Of a stretch of 64,000 nt of DNA, positions 27,248-35,877 are shown in pieces. Both the position numbers and the translations under genes were made by a program. The DNA lies in NCBI GenBank assembly GCA_000434735.1, contig FR881229.1:21530-85529 (forward strand). The letters are read 5' to 3'. The notes beneath the pieces were generated by a model that saw nothing but the letters and a program-made list of their open reading frames with translations, made no database searches and was not told the DNA's origin. Each line of letters opens with the position of its first letter. Position 1 is the first letter of the stretch. Origin of the DNA: Bacteroides sp. CAG:530 (lineage in GTDB: Bacteria; Bacteroidota; Bacteroidia; Bacteroidales; Bacteroidaceae).

Positions 27248-27667
27248 ATGAACAGAACTTTTCAGACAAAAGTAGGACGATGGTATTGGTGTGTCATTGC
27301 GCTTACGTCGGCTTTGCTTTTCTATTTATTCTGGCAACACTTTGTTATAGCCGCTTTGGTGGCTATGGCTGCCGTAGTACTACTGATAGAAATGCTTATC
27401 CATACGCAATACGTGCTTACTGCCGATGATGTCCTCCTGATAGAAAGCGGACGCTTCGTTCCGAATGTCAAAATAGCGGTGGGAGATATAAAGTCGGTTA
27501 GAAAAGTTCGTTCTGCCGCACTCTTCCAGCCCGCTCTGTCGTTCTCACGTCTGGAACTGACATACGAAACCGCAGGAAAGATACAATCCGCACAAGTATC
27601 TCCTAAAAACACTGACGACTTTATACGGTGTCTGTGCCGTAAGAATCCATCGATTCAACAACTTTAA
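27248..27667 (+). CDS. Small membrane protein with bacterial PH domain (bPH_4-like)
   Basis: The 139-residue protein has two hydrophobic helices (about residues 12-30 and 32-50) and then a beta-rich domain: YVLTADDVLLIESGRFVPNVKIAVGDIKSVRKVRSAALFQPALSFSRLELTYETAG...VSPKNTDDFIRCL. This layout fits small bacterial proteins with a pleckstrin-homology-like fold next to the membrane. Its role is unknown. It is divergent from nadB and 30 bp upstream of lpdA, so it is probably co-transcribed with lpdA. Confidence 0.7.
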   Translation: MNRTFQTKVGRWYWCVIALTSALLFYLFWQHFVIAALVAMAAVVLLIEMLIHTQYVLTADDVLLIESGRFVPNVKIAVGDIKSVRKVRSAALFQPALSFSRLELTYETAGKIQSAQVSPKNTDDFIRCLCRKNPSIQQL

Positions 27668-27697
27668 TCTTATATAAACCCTATTAATTCAATACTT

Positions 27698-29050
27698 ATG
27701 AGTGACATGAACAATTTCCAAGTAGGTATAATCGGAGGAGGTCCCGCCGGATATACCGCTGCCGAAGCTGCCGCAAAAGCCGGCCTCAGCGTAATCTTAT
27801 TCGAAAAAGACAATTTAGGAGGAGTATGCCTTAACGAAGGATGTATCCCAACCAAGACATTGCTCTACTCTGCCAAGGTGAAAGATATGGCTTGCTCTGC
27901 GACAAAATATGGCGTAGAATGTGCAGGCGCATCTGCCGACATGAAAAAGATAATGTCTCGCAAATCTAAAATAATCCGTAAGCTGGTACTTGGAATAAAG
28001 GCCCGCCTCACAGCCCACAATGTACAGATATGCAGCGGAAGCGCATATATTATAGATAAGGAAAACGTGCGTTGCAACGACACAGAATATCATGTAGACC
28101 ATCTGATTTTATGCACCGGAAGCCAGACAGCCATACCGCCTATCAAAGGTTTGGCAGAAACAAACTACTGGACACACAAGGAAGCTCTCGACTGCAAAGA
28201 ACTGCCACAAAGCATCGCTATTATTGGCGGTGGTGTAATAGGTATGGAGTTCGCATCGTTCTTCATCAGCATGGGAACAAAAGTCACCGTCATAGAGATG
28301 GCTGATGAAATACTGCCTGGAATAGACCGTGAAATCTCATCATTACTCCGAAAGGAATACGAAAAGAAAGGCATTCAGTTCTTATTGGGCAGACAAGTAG
28401 ATTCTGTAACCCAAACAGAAGATGGATTCCATGTACTATACCATAATGAAGAAGAACAGACCTCTATTCTTACAGAACAAGTAATGGTATGTGCCGGACG
28501 CCGACCTACAACCGAAGGTTTCGGACTTGAGAACTTGAATCTGGCAACAGGCGAAAAGCGCCGTATTACGGTAGATCAGTATATGCAATCATCTGTACCG
28601 GGAGTGTATGTATGCGGCGACTTAAACGGAACGTCAATGTTGGCACACACAGCAGTGAAAGAAGCAGAAATAGCCGTTGCCCATATAGCAGGCAAAAACG
28701 AAGCAATGTGCTACAATGCAGTTCCTGGTGTAGTCTATACCAATCCGGAAGTTGCGTCTGTAGGTATGACTGAAGAGAGACTGCAAGCTGAGAATATTCC
28801 ATATAAAGTTATGCAACTGCCGCTTTCTTACTCAGGCCGTTTCTTAGCCGAAAACGAAGGATACATCGGAACCATAAAGGTACTTACCGACCCAGAAGGC
28901 GTTATTTTAGGAGTTCACATGATAGGAAATCCGGCATCAGAGCTTATTATAATAGGAGGCATGATGATAGCCGACCGTAAGAAAGTGGAAGACTTCAAAA
29001 AATACATTTTCCCGCATCCTACAGTAAGTGAAATATTCCACGAGCTATAA
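27698..29050 (+). CDS. lpdA: Dihydrolipoyl dehydrogenase
   Basis: The 450-residue flavoprotein has the FAD motif VGIIGGGPAGYTAAEAA, the redox-active pair in GGVCLNEGCIPTK (Cys44 and Cys49), a second nucleotide motif IAIIGGGVIGMEFASFF for NAD, and the C-terminal dimer region with the catalytic His in FPHPTVSEIFHEL. It reoxidises dihydrolipoamide of 2-oxoacid dehydrogenase or glycine cleavage complexes. No E1, E2 or gcv gene lies beside it, so the partner complex must be encoded elsewhere. An alternative start is the second Met, MNNFQVG, three codons on. Confidence 0.95.
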   Translation: MSDMNNFQVGIIGGGPAGYTAAEAAAKAGLSVILFEKDNLGGVCLNEGCIPTKTLLYSAKVKDMACSATKYGVECAGASADMKKIMSRKSKIIRKLVLGIKARLTAHNVQICSGSAYIIDKENVRCNDTEYHVDHLILCTGSQTAIPPIKGLAETNYWTHKEALDCKELPQSIAIIGGGVIGMEFASFFISMGTKVTVIEMADEILPGIDREISSLLRKEYEKKGIQFLLGRQVDSVTQTEDGFHVLYHNEEEQTSILTEQVMVCAGRRPTTEGFGLENLNLATGEKRRITVDQYMQSSVPGVYVCGDLNGTSMLAHTAVKEAEIAVAHIAGKNEAMCYNAVPGVVYTNPEVASVGMTEERLQAENIPYKVMQLPLSYSGRFLAENEGYIGTIKVLTDPEGVILGVHMIGNPASELIIIGGMMIADRKKVEDFKKYIFPHPTVSEIFHEL

Positions 29051-29150
29051 ATAAAGGGTCTCTGTATTATTTTATACATTTTCGATACGATTTTCACGTC
29101 ACCGTTTACAAGAAAGTGTATAATTTCGCCATAACGAAAAAATCGATGCG

Positions 29151-30554
29151 ATGAAACGAACCTGTTTATTATCACTCTGCCTGTTTTTGGCTATAATAAT
29201 TAAAGCACAACCGCTTGCAGAGCACTTGGAACACCTTGTTAACCATACTGATTTCCTTGAGAATTCGGAAGTCGGCATTTCGGTTTATAATCTTACCCAG
29301 AAGAAACAGATATACGCCTACCAAGATACGAAATTGTATCGACCGGCATCGATAGAGAAAATCATTACATCGGTAACCGCCCTTCATGATCTGGGCACAG
29401 AGTACCGATTCCGTACACAACTATCGTATACGGGAACAATAACTCCCGATGGCGTTCTGAAAGGCGATTTATACGTAAACGGAGGATTCGACCCTGAATT
29501 CATGGAAGAAGATATGGAAAAGCTGGCCGCTGCCGTCTACAATGCCGGAATACGTGCGATAGACGGTAGCGTAACAGCCGACGTATCAATGACCGACTCG
29601 GTGCACTGGGGTACCGGCTGGGCTTGGGACGACACGCCCGAAGCTTTCCAACCCTATCTGTCGCCCCTGATGCTTAACAGAGGATGCGTAAACATAACGG
29701 TTACTCCCGAACAGAATGGCTATGCGCCTAAAGTCAAGATCATTCCGGAATCGGATTATTATAGCATAGACAACAAGGCCGTAAGTCATTCGCCATCGGC
29801 AGGACGACTTAAAATTACGCGTGACTGGATTAGCAACGGAAATACCTTCCGCATAAGCGGCAATGCCACAAAAGCTTGTACCGAAACCTTGAATGTATAC
29901 TCATCCAAAGATTTCTTTCTGCAAACATTTTGCTACAAACTACAAAAACAAGGCATCCAGATAAATTCCAAACGGTTCGGAGTATGTCCGGAAGAAGCAG
30001 AAGCTATAGCGCTGACAGAAATATCGCACAACTTAGATTCGGTATTACACCGTGCGCTAAAGAAAAGCGACAATCTGAACGCTGAAGCCATGTTTTACGC
30101 CTTAGGAGCAGAAAAGGCAAAAAAGAAAGGCATAGGATTTCAAGACGCTCAAAAAGCCATCTATCATTTCATGAAATGGCAATTGGAGAGAGCGCCTCAT
30201 CACTATAAGATAGTAGACGGCAGCGGAGTATCAATGTATAATTATATTTCGCCAAGTCTGATGATGGCCTACTTGAAATACGCCTATCACCATACAGAGA
30301 TATACAAACCCTTCTACGATGCGCTACCGATAGCCGGAAAAGACGGCACCTTACAGTATCGCATGAAAAAAGGAAAGGCGTTCAATAACGTACACGCCAA
30401 GACAGGCACAGTAACAGGCGTCAGTTCATTGGCTGGATATGTAAAAAATAGTGCTGGCGACATGATAGCGTTCGTTATCATTAACCAAAACATATTAAAT
30501 GGCAAAGATGCCCGTAATTTCCAAGATAAGATTTGCGAATTATTGGCTCAATAA
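29151..30554 (+). CDS. dacB: D-alanyl-D-alanine carboxypeptidase/endopeptidase (PBP4, DacB family)
   Basis: A 467-residue exported protein with a signal peptide ending KAQ at about residue 20. All penicillin-binding motifs are present: SxxK as S67-I-E-K70 in RPASIEKI, SxN as S306-D-N308, and KTG at about K417 in HAKTGTVTGVSS. The inserted domain between SxxK and SxN and the motif DGSGVSMYN are typical of the PBP4 class. It trims D-Ala or cleaves cross-links in periplasmic peptidoglycan. The gene appears monocistronic, between lpdA and the SDR gene. Confidence 0.93.
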   Translation: MKRTCLLSLCLFLAIIIKAQPLAEHLEHLVNHTDFLENSEVGISVYNLTQKKQIYAYQDTKLYRPASIEKIITSVTALHDLGTEYRFRTQLSYTGTITPDGVLKGDLYVNGGFDPEFMEEDMEKLAAAVYNAGIRAIDGSVTADVSMTDSVHWGTGWAWDDTPEAFQPYLSPLMLNRGCVNITVTPEQNGYAPKVKIIPESDYYSIDNKAVSHSPSAGRLKITRDWISNGNTFRISGNATKACTETLNVYSSKDFFLQTFCYKLQKQGIQINSKRFGVCPEEAEAIALTEISHNLDSVLHRALKKSDNLNAEAMFYALGAEKAKKKGIGFQDAQKAIYHFMKWQLERAPHHYKIVDGSGVSMYNYISPSLMMAYLKYAYHHTEIYKPFYDALPIAGKDGTLQYRMKKGKAFNNVHAKTGTVTGVSSLAGYVKNSAGDMIAFVIINQNILNGKDARNFQDKICELLAQ

Positions 30555-30575
30555 AGAAAGAAAATCGTATATTTG
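30542..30575 (+). promoter_or_regulatory. Promoter of the gluconate 5-dehydrogenase-like gene
   Basis: -7 TATATTTG (30568-30575) matches TAnnTTTG; TTGG at 30543-30546 is a near -33 with a 21-bp spacer. It overlaps the end of dacB and leaves a leader of about 80 nt. Confidence 0.65.
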
Positions 30576-30660
30576 TAGAATTAAAGGATGTGTGCGCTAA
30601 CGCAACGCCTTATTTAAAAGAAACATTTTAGTTACTAACAATATAAACAACAAAAAATTT

Positions 30661-31455
30661 ATGGTTAACTTTTCACTTGAAGGTAAGATCGCATTGATTA
30701 CAGGTGCATCTTACGGTATCGGTTTCGCTATTGCTACTTCTTTCGCAAAAGCAGGCGCAACAATCGTTTTCAACGATATCAAACAGGAATTGGTAGACAA
30801 AGGTATAGCTGCTTATAAAGAATTAGGTATCGAAGCTCACGGTTACGTATGCGACGTTACAAACGAAGAAGCTGTTGCTGCTCTTGTAGCACAAGTTGAA
30901 AAAGAAGTTGGCGTTATCGATATCTTGGTTAACAACGCTGGTATCATCAAACGTATCCCTATGTGTGAAATGACAGCTGCTGAATGGCGTCAGGTTATCG
31001 ACGTTGACTTGAACGCTCCGTTCATCGTTTCTAAGGCAGTTATCCCTGGAATGATCAAGAAGGGTCACGGTAAGATTATCAATATCTGCTCTATGATGAG
31101 TGAATTGGGTCGTGAAACAGTATCTGCATACGCTGCTGCTAAGGGTGGTTTGAAGATGCTTACTCGCAACATCTGCTCTGAATACGGTGAATTCAACATC
31201 CAGTGTAACGGTATCGGCCCGGGTTACATCGCTACTCCGCAGACTGCACCGCTTCGCGAACGTCAGGCAGACGGTTCTCGTCATCCGTTCGATGCATTTA
31301 TCGTAGCTAAAACTCCTGCTGCTCGCTGGGGAACTCCTGAAGACTTGATGGGCCCTGCTGTATTCTTGGCTTCAGACGCATCCAACTTCGTAAACGGACA
31401 CGTACTGTACGTTGATGGTGGTATCTTGGCTTACATCGGAAAACAGCCTAAATAA
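30661..31455 (+). CDS. Gluconate 5-dehydrogenase-like short-chain dehydrogenase/reductase
   Basis: This 264-residue SDR has the cofactor motif TGASYGIG, the NNAG motif (ILVNNAGIIKR), catalytic Ser in NICSMMSELG and Y-x3-K in SAYAAAKGG. The overall sequence resembles the KduD/gluconate 5-dehydrogenase group that interconverts keto-uronates or gluconate and 5-ketogluconate with NAD(P). In related genomes such genes often sit with kduI, but here it stands alone. Codon use is markedly different from its neighbours: GGT, GCT, GTT, CGT and AAC dominate, as expected of a very highly expressed gene. It has its own promoter and terminator. Confidence 0.85.
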   Translation: MVNFSLEGKIALITGASYGIGFAIATSFAKAGATIVFNDIKQELVDKGIAAYKELGIEAHGYVCDVTNEEAVAALVAQVEKEVGVIDILVNNAGIIKRIPMCEMTAAEWRQVIDVDLNAPFIVSKAVIPGMIKKGHGKIINICSMMSELGRETVSAYAAAKGGLKMLTRNICSEYGEFNIQCNGIGPGYIATPQTAPLRERQADGSRHPFDAFIVAKTPAARWGTPEDLMGPAVFLASDASNFVNGHVLYVDGGILAYIGKQPK

Positions 31456-31481
31456 TAATTAGGTTAGCCAATAATAAAAAC

Positions 31482-31530
31482 AAGAGGCTATGTCGAAATC
31501 AAATCACGGCATAGCCTCTTTTGTTTTTAG
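31482..31530. terminator. Bidirectional terminator between the SDR and deacetylase genes
   Basis: AAGAGGCTATG and CATAGCCTCTT form an 11-bp stem, followed on the plus strand by TTGTTTTTAG and preceded by AAAAAC, which gives a T-rich tail in the leftward direction as well. It sits between two convergent genes. Confidence 0.9.
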
Positions 31531-32138
31531 TCGAATACTTTAAAGGTATATCCTTGAGCCAAAAGCCACTCAATGGCACGTGGCAACGCGTATTTCATAC
31601 GTGGCTCGGACTTTAATGAATCGTGAAACGTAATTATAGAGCCGTTTCGTACGTACTTCTTTACTTTGGCGAGCACTTGCGGACCTGTGAGCCGTTTACT
31701 ATAATCACGTGTCACCAAATCCCACATGATAATACGGTATTTACTTCTTAGCACATGATATTGCATCCAACGCATATGTCCGTGAGGCGGACGAAATAAG
31801 TCGGTATGCAGATATTCATTAGCCTTATCAGTATTAGCCAGATAATTCTTACTCAAGTACTCAAATCCACGGATATGATTGAACGTATGATTGCCGATGC
31901 GATGTCCACGCTCTACTACCATACGAAATTCTTCGGGATGCTTACGAACATTATCGCCCACCATGAAGAAAGTGGCTTTTATTCCGTATTTATCAAGCAA
32001 ATCGAGTACCCAAGGAGTGATTTCAGGTATCGGGCCATCATCAAAAGTAAGATAGACCGATTTTTCGTTTTTATTCATCCGCCAGCAAGCTCTGGGATAA
32101 AGCCATCTAAGTACCAATGGGGGTTGTTCTATTAGCAT
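31527..32138 (-). CDS. Polysaccharide deacetylase (NodB homology domain)
   Basis: The 203-residue protein is essentially one NodB domain. It has the metal and base motif TFDDGP (Asp33, Asp34), the zinc-binding GNHTFNH (His84, His88), the RPPHGHMRW loop and the C-terminal SIITFHDSLKSEP. Such enzymes remove acetyl groups from GlcNAc in chitin-like polymers or peptidoglycan. There is no evident signal peptide, only a short N-terminal extension (PPLVLRWLYPRACWR), so location is uncertain. It is convergent with the SDR gene and 101 bp downstream of the DUF2723 gene. Confidence 0.9.
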   Translation of the reverse strand: MLIEQPPLVLRWLYPRACWRMNKNEKSVYLTFDDGPIPEITPWVLDLLDKYGIKATFFMVGDNVRKHPEEFRMVVERGHRIGNHTFNHIRGFEYLSKNYLANTDKANEYLHTDLFRPPHGHMRWMQYHVLRSKYRIIMWDLVTRDYSKRLTGPQVLAKVKKYVRNGSIITFHDSLKSEPRMKYALPRAIEWLLAQGYTFKVFD

Positions 32139-32188
32139 GATTCAGGTAAATTGTGAGAAAGTGTTTTCCTATTCTGTTTTAAACGAAC

Positions 32189-32223
32189 ATGGACCAGTAC
32201 CAATAATCTGATACCAGTCCATG
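32189..32223 (-). terminator. Possible terminator of the DUF2723 gene
   Basis: CATGGAC and GTCCATG form a 7-bp stem with a long loop; read leftward it is followed by TTCGTTTTAAAAC-like sequence. Weak. Confidence 0.35.
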
Positions 32224-32239
32224 ACTTGATTTATAGAAT

Positions 32240-35200
32240 TTATTTTTTCTTATTAACGCCTACACGAGCTTCGAGCAACTTATACAGCTGTTCAAACTTC
32301 TGTGCATAATGCGTAGCGATAGGTAATTCTTCGCCTGTCTTCGGATCCTTAATAGCTGCAAGCGCATTGCATACATCGTCCAAAATGTAGAACTGACGCA
32401 TACACTCTTCAGTAGAGCTTGAGAAATAAGAATCGCCTAAGCTCATATACCAAGTAATGTACTCTAAAGAGTTATTAGCCAATTGGTCTAAGATTTCGGC
32501 TGCCTTCATAGGCTGTCCCAGCAATCGATAGTCTTCGGCCATCTCTTTTGAGCCGCCAAACAGATAATCGTGACGCACTGTAGATGCTGGGATTACCTTC
32601 TGGCAGTAGTCGAGTGCTTTTAATGCCTTATCGTTTTTACCTTCTTTGATAAGTTGGCTTGCCAACTGCACGAACAGACGACGATGAGTATCGCACATAC
32701 GGTGTACTGTCTCGTCAAGATAGACATCAGGATTATCTATTCCACCGAACTTGAACTTGTTCATCAAGTTATCGTACATCTTTTCAGAGTCGATACGACG
32801 ACCTAACGCAGTGTTATTGAACGGAGTGATTCGATATGCCAAACCTTCCTGAAGGAAGTTGTTGGTAAGATTCATGTGATTATCCGAACCTACTGTTATA
32901 GCCATATAGAGCGGACGCTCCCAGTTAGCGTTAGCCAACATTTCAAGTATCATCAATTCGCTCTTATACAACATACGCTTTCCTTTCAGCGAGATATGCA
33001 TATAGTCGGGAATAGAATCAGGAGTCAACATGCCCGAACGCTTGATAGCTTCCTTATCCAGTTTCATAACAATACTGTCGGTAGGAATCATCTGCAAGCC
33101 CGAATCTTTCGAGTTGCGAACCCAATACTTCAGAATATTCTTCAGCTCGTACGGATTGTCTCCGAATTCTTTCTTGGCGTTTTCTGGGTCTTGCTGGTAA
33201 TACTTAACTATGGTAGACATAGCATCAGGACGTATAGCTACAGCTTCGTTATGCCCTTGTACATAATCGATACGGTTCCAGTTGATAGGCACCGACGGTG
33301 AATCGTAAGCAGGACGACGCATCTGATCGATATACCAATCGGTCTGCAAATAACTCAGGTTACATACACGTACATCAGTACGGAAGTTTTCTGTTTCCTG
33401 ATTATACCACAATGGGAATGTATCGTTATCGCCATTAGTAAAGATGATAGGAGCCCCTTTTTCCTGCAACGAATTCAGATAATTCTGTCCGAAGTCACGG
33501 CAAGTATAACGTCCGCTGCGGTCGTGGTCATCCCAAGTCTGGCTAACCATCTGTATAGGAACTAACAGACATGCTACACTGGCGATTACGGCAGCAGGAG
33601 TTTCTTTCTTCATCTTCTTGGCAAGCCATTCAGAGATAGCCGCTACGCCTAATCCAATCCAGATAGCGAATGCATAGAACGAGCCGGCGTATGCATAGTC
33701 GCGCTCACGCGGCTGACCCGGAGTCTGATTAAGGTAAAGCACAATAGCCAATCCGGTCATGAAGAACAAGAAGAATACAATCCAGAATTGCTGAATACCT
33801 TTATCGCCCTTATAAGCCTGCCAGAATAATCCGATAAGACCCAAGATAAGCGGCAAACAGTAGAATACGTTATGTCCCTTATTATTTTTCAGATCGCTCG
33901 GCAAGAAAGTCTGGTCGCCCACCAGGAAGTTGTCGATAAACGGTATACCCGTAATCCAGTTACCATGTTCTATCTCTCCCTGACTTTGAAGATCATTCTG
34001 ACGTCCGGCAAAGTTCCACATAAAGTATCTCCAGTACATGAAGTTCACCTGATAGATGAAGAAGAACTTGATGTTTTCCCACTGGGTAGGCATCTTCACC
34101 ATAACCATTTCGCCACACTGATTGAAAGGTACGGTCTTACCTTCTATGCCGCCCAGCCAGTCTTCGTAAGCTTTGGCATGCGCATCGCTATACATACGTG
34201 GGAACAGCATATTCTGAGCATACTTATATTCGGTCTTGTTACGTACCTTTTCGTAGCTGTCTTTTTCTGCAGGATTCTCTTTTTCCTTACGCTGATAAAC
34301 AGGCGCTCCTTCTCTCACGTCGTACATACAGCCTCCGTCGACTTCTTTCAAAGCCACTTTTGAAGAATAAGCCTGTCCGTAGAACAACGGACGAGTACCG
34401 TATTGCTCACGATTCAAGTATTCGCCCAACGTAAATATATCTTCAGGCGAGTTCTGGTCCATCGGAGTATTGGCTGCCGAACGTATCACAATGACAGCGT
34501 ACGAAGAATATCCCACTACTATCATCATCATACAGAGCAGCGAGGTGTTAAGCGTACGTGCAGACACACGCCATTTTGCAGGCAAATCTATAAACAGATA
34601 TGCCGCCAAAGCCGCCAACACAACAATACCAACCAATACGCTTGTCCATCCATAGCTATAGAAAGGAATACCCAGCAACGCTACGGTAAGCAAGAAAGAG
34701 ATATTCATCAACTTATTGCTGCGTACGGTATAACTTTCGTACACACCCCAAATAAGGCTGGCTGCCAATATAATGATATAAAATACCAATCCGGTATTAA
34801 ACGGACAACCTAATGTATTGACAAACAACAATTCAAACCATCCGCCTACTTTTACGATACCTGGCACGATGCCGTAAAGCACTACAGCTACCAGCACCAT
34901 AGAACCAGCCAACGCTATCAAACTGCCTTTTAAATCGGCATTGGGGTTTTTCTTATAATAATATACAAGTACGATGGCAGGAATACACAGCAAATTAAGC
35001 AGATGCACACCGATAGAAAGACCGGTAAGATAGGCTATCAAGATAAGCCAACGGTCGCTATGCGCCTCGTTGGCACGGTTCTCCCATTTCAGTATCAGCC
35101 AGAACACAACTGCTGTGAAAAGACTGGAGTAAGCATATACCTCGCCCTCTACAGCACTGAACCAGAATGTATCACTCCAGGTATAGGCCAACGCGCCTAC

Positions 35201-35575
35201 TACGCCCGAACCAATAATGGTTATCAGCTTACCGAGAGTCATCTTGTCATCATCGGGGCAAACCAACTTCTTGGCCAGGCACGTCACACTCCAGAACAAG
35301 AACATGATGCAGGCCGCACTCATCAGCGCGCTCATCGTGTTCACCATACGGGCTACCTGCGACGGATCGCTCACAAACTGGCTGAACAAATTGGCTGTCA
35401 GCATAAAAAATGGTGCGCCGGGCGGATGTCCGACCTCCAACTTATACCCTGTAGTAATAAACTCGGGACAATCCCAAAAACTGGCAGTAGGTTCTATGGT
35501 AGAGCAATAAGTAAATGCCGCTACCAAGAACGTCAACCAGCCCACCAGATTGTTAATCTTGTTGTACTGTTTCAT
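32240..35575 (-). CDS. DUF2723 family multi-pass membrane protein (possible O-mannosyltransferase-like)
   Basis: The 1111-residue protein begins MKQYNKINNLVGWLTFLVAAFTYCSTIEPTASFWDCPEFI. About a dozen membrane helices fill the N-terminal 650 residues, and the C-terminal half is soluble with TPR-like helices (KALKALDYCQKVIPAS; MAEDYRLLGQPMKAAEILDQL). The acidic motif WDCPEF in the first external loop and RERDYAYAGSFYAF resemble GT-C fold glycosyltransferases, and DUF2723 is regarded as related to protein O-mannosyltransferases. Bacteroidales do O-glycosylate exported proteins, so a role there is possible but not shown. It has its own -7 box and appears monocistronic. Confidence 0.88.
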   Translation of the reverse strand: MKQYNKINNLVGWLTFLVAAFTYCSTIEPTASFWDCPEFITTGYKLEVGHPPGAPFFMLTANLFSQFVSDPSQVARMVNTMSALMSAACIMFLFWSVTCLAKKLVCPDDDKMTLGKLITIIGSGVVGALAYTWSDTFWFSAVEGEVYAYSSLFTAVVFWLILKWENRANEAHSDRWLILIAYLTGLSIGVHLLNLLCIPAIVLVYYYKKNPNADLKGSLIALAGSMVLVAVVLYGIVPGIVKVGGWFELLFVNTLGCPFNTGLVFYIIILAASLIWGVYESYTVRSNKLMNISFLLTVALLGIPFYSYGWTSVLVGIVVLAALAAYLFIDLPAKWRVSARTLNTSLLCMMMIVVGYSSYAVIVIRSAANTPMDQNSPEDIFTLGEYLNREQYGTRPLFYGQAYSSKVALKEVDGGCMYDVREGAPVYQRKEKENPAEKDSYEKVRNKTEYKYAQNMLFPRMYSDAHAKAYEDWLGGIEGKTVPFNQCGEMVMVKMPTQWENIKFFFIYQVNFMYWRYFMWNFAGRQNDLQSQGEIEHGNWITGIPFIDNFLVGDQTFLPSDLKNNKGHNVFYCLPLILGLIGLFWQAYKGDKGIQQFWIVFFLFFMTGLAIVLYLNQTPGQPRERDYAYAGSFYAFAIWIGLGVAAISEWLAKKMKKETPAAVIASVACLLVPIQMVSQTWDDHDRSGRYTCRDFGQNYLNSLQEKGAPIIFTNGDNDTFPLWYNQETENFRTDVRVCNLSYLQTDWYIDQMRRPAYDSPSVPINWNRIDYVQGHNEAVAIRPDAMSTIVKYYQQDPENAKKEFGDNPYELKNILKYWVRNSKDSGLQMIPTDSIVMKLDKEAIKRSGMLTPDSIPDYMHISLKGKRMLYKSELMILEMLANANWERPLYMAITVGSDNHMNLTNNFLQEGLAYRITPFNNTALGRRIDSEKMYDNLMNKFKFGGIDNPDVYLDETVHRMCDTHRRLFVQLASQLIKEGKNDKALKALDYCQKVIPASTVRHDYLFGGSKEMAEDYRLLGQPMKAAEILDQLANNSLEYITWYMSLGDSYFSSSTEECMRQFYILDDVCNALAAIKDPKTGEELPIATHYAQKFEQLYKLLEARVGVNKKK

Positions 35576-35619
35576 TTGTTAACTATTTATTCTTCGTTAA
35601 ATTCAGAGTAAGAATGTGG

Positions 35620-35627
35620 CAAAGATA
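35620..35627 (-). promoter_or_regulatory. -7 box of the DUF2723 gene
   Basis: Read leftward, TATCTTTG fits TAnnTTTG, 45 bp before the start codon. No clear -33 match. Confidence 0.5.
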
Positions 35628-35822
35628 GTGAATTTCAGCAAGAGAGAGTGTACGTTAAGAGTTTTTTGTATTTCAGCGCCTCTACTTCTGCTAGTTATAA
35701 AAGCTCATTATCTATTCGGTTCGGAAAAGAATCTTTTACCACACCAAGAACGTAAAATTCAATCATCCCATGTAAACCCGATAAAAAACAATAGCTAAAT
35801 GATTTAATAAGGCTGTATTGTA

Positions 35823-35853
35823 TTGTCAATAAAACAATTTATCACTATTTTTG
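35823..35853 (+). promoter_or_regulatory. Promoter of the AAA/DUF4143 ATPase gene
   Basis: TTGT (35823-35826), a 19-bp spacer and TATTTTTG (35846-35853) fit the Bacteroides promoter. The predicted start site near 35860 excludes the upstream TTG at 35851 as initiation codon and supports the ATG at 35878. Confidence 0.65.
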
Positions 35854-35877
35854 TTCCATAAACAAAACAATAATGGT

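Larger units (their letters stand above)
35576..35877. other. 302-bp divergent intergenic region with two promoters
   Basis: The region separates the leftward DUF2723 gene from the rightward AAA ATPase gene and contains -7 boxes for both (35620-35627 and 35846-35853). A 60-codon rightward frame near 35616 has no family resemblance and overlaps the DUF2723 promoter, so it was not called. Nothing else was recognised. Confidence 0.6.

Noticed and set aside
35616..35798. 60-codon plus-strand frame with a hydrophobic stretch
   Set aside because: Overlaps the DUF2723 promoter, lacks its own signals and resembles no family.
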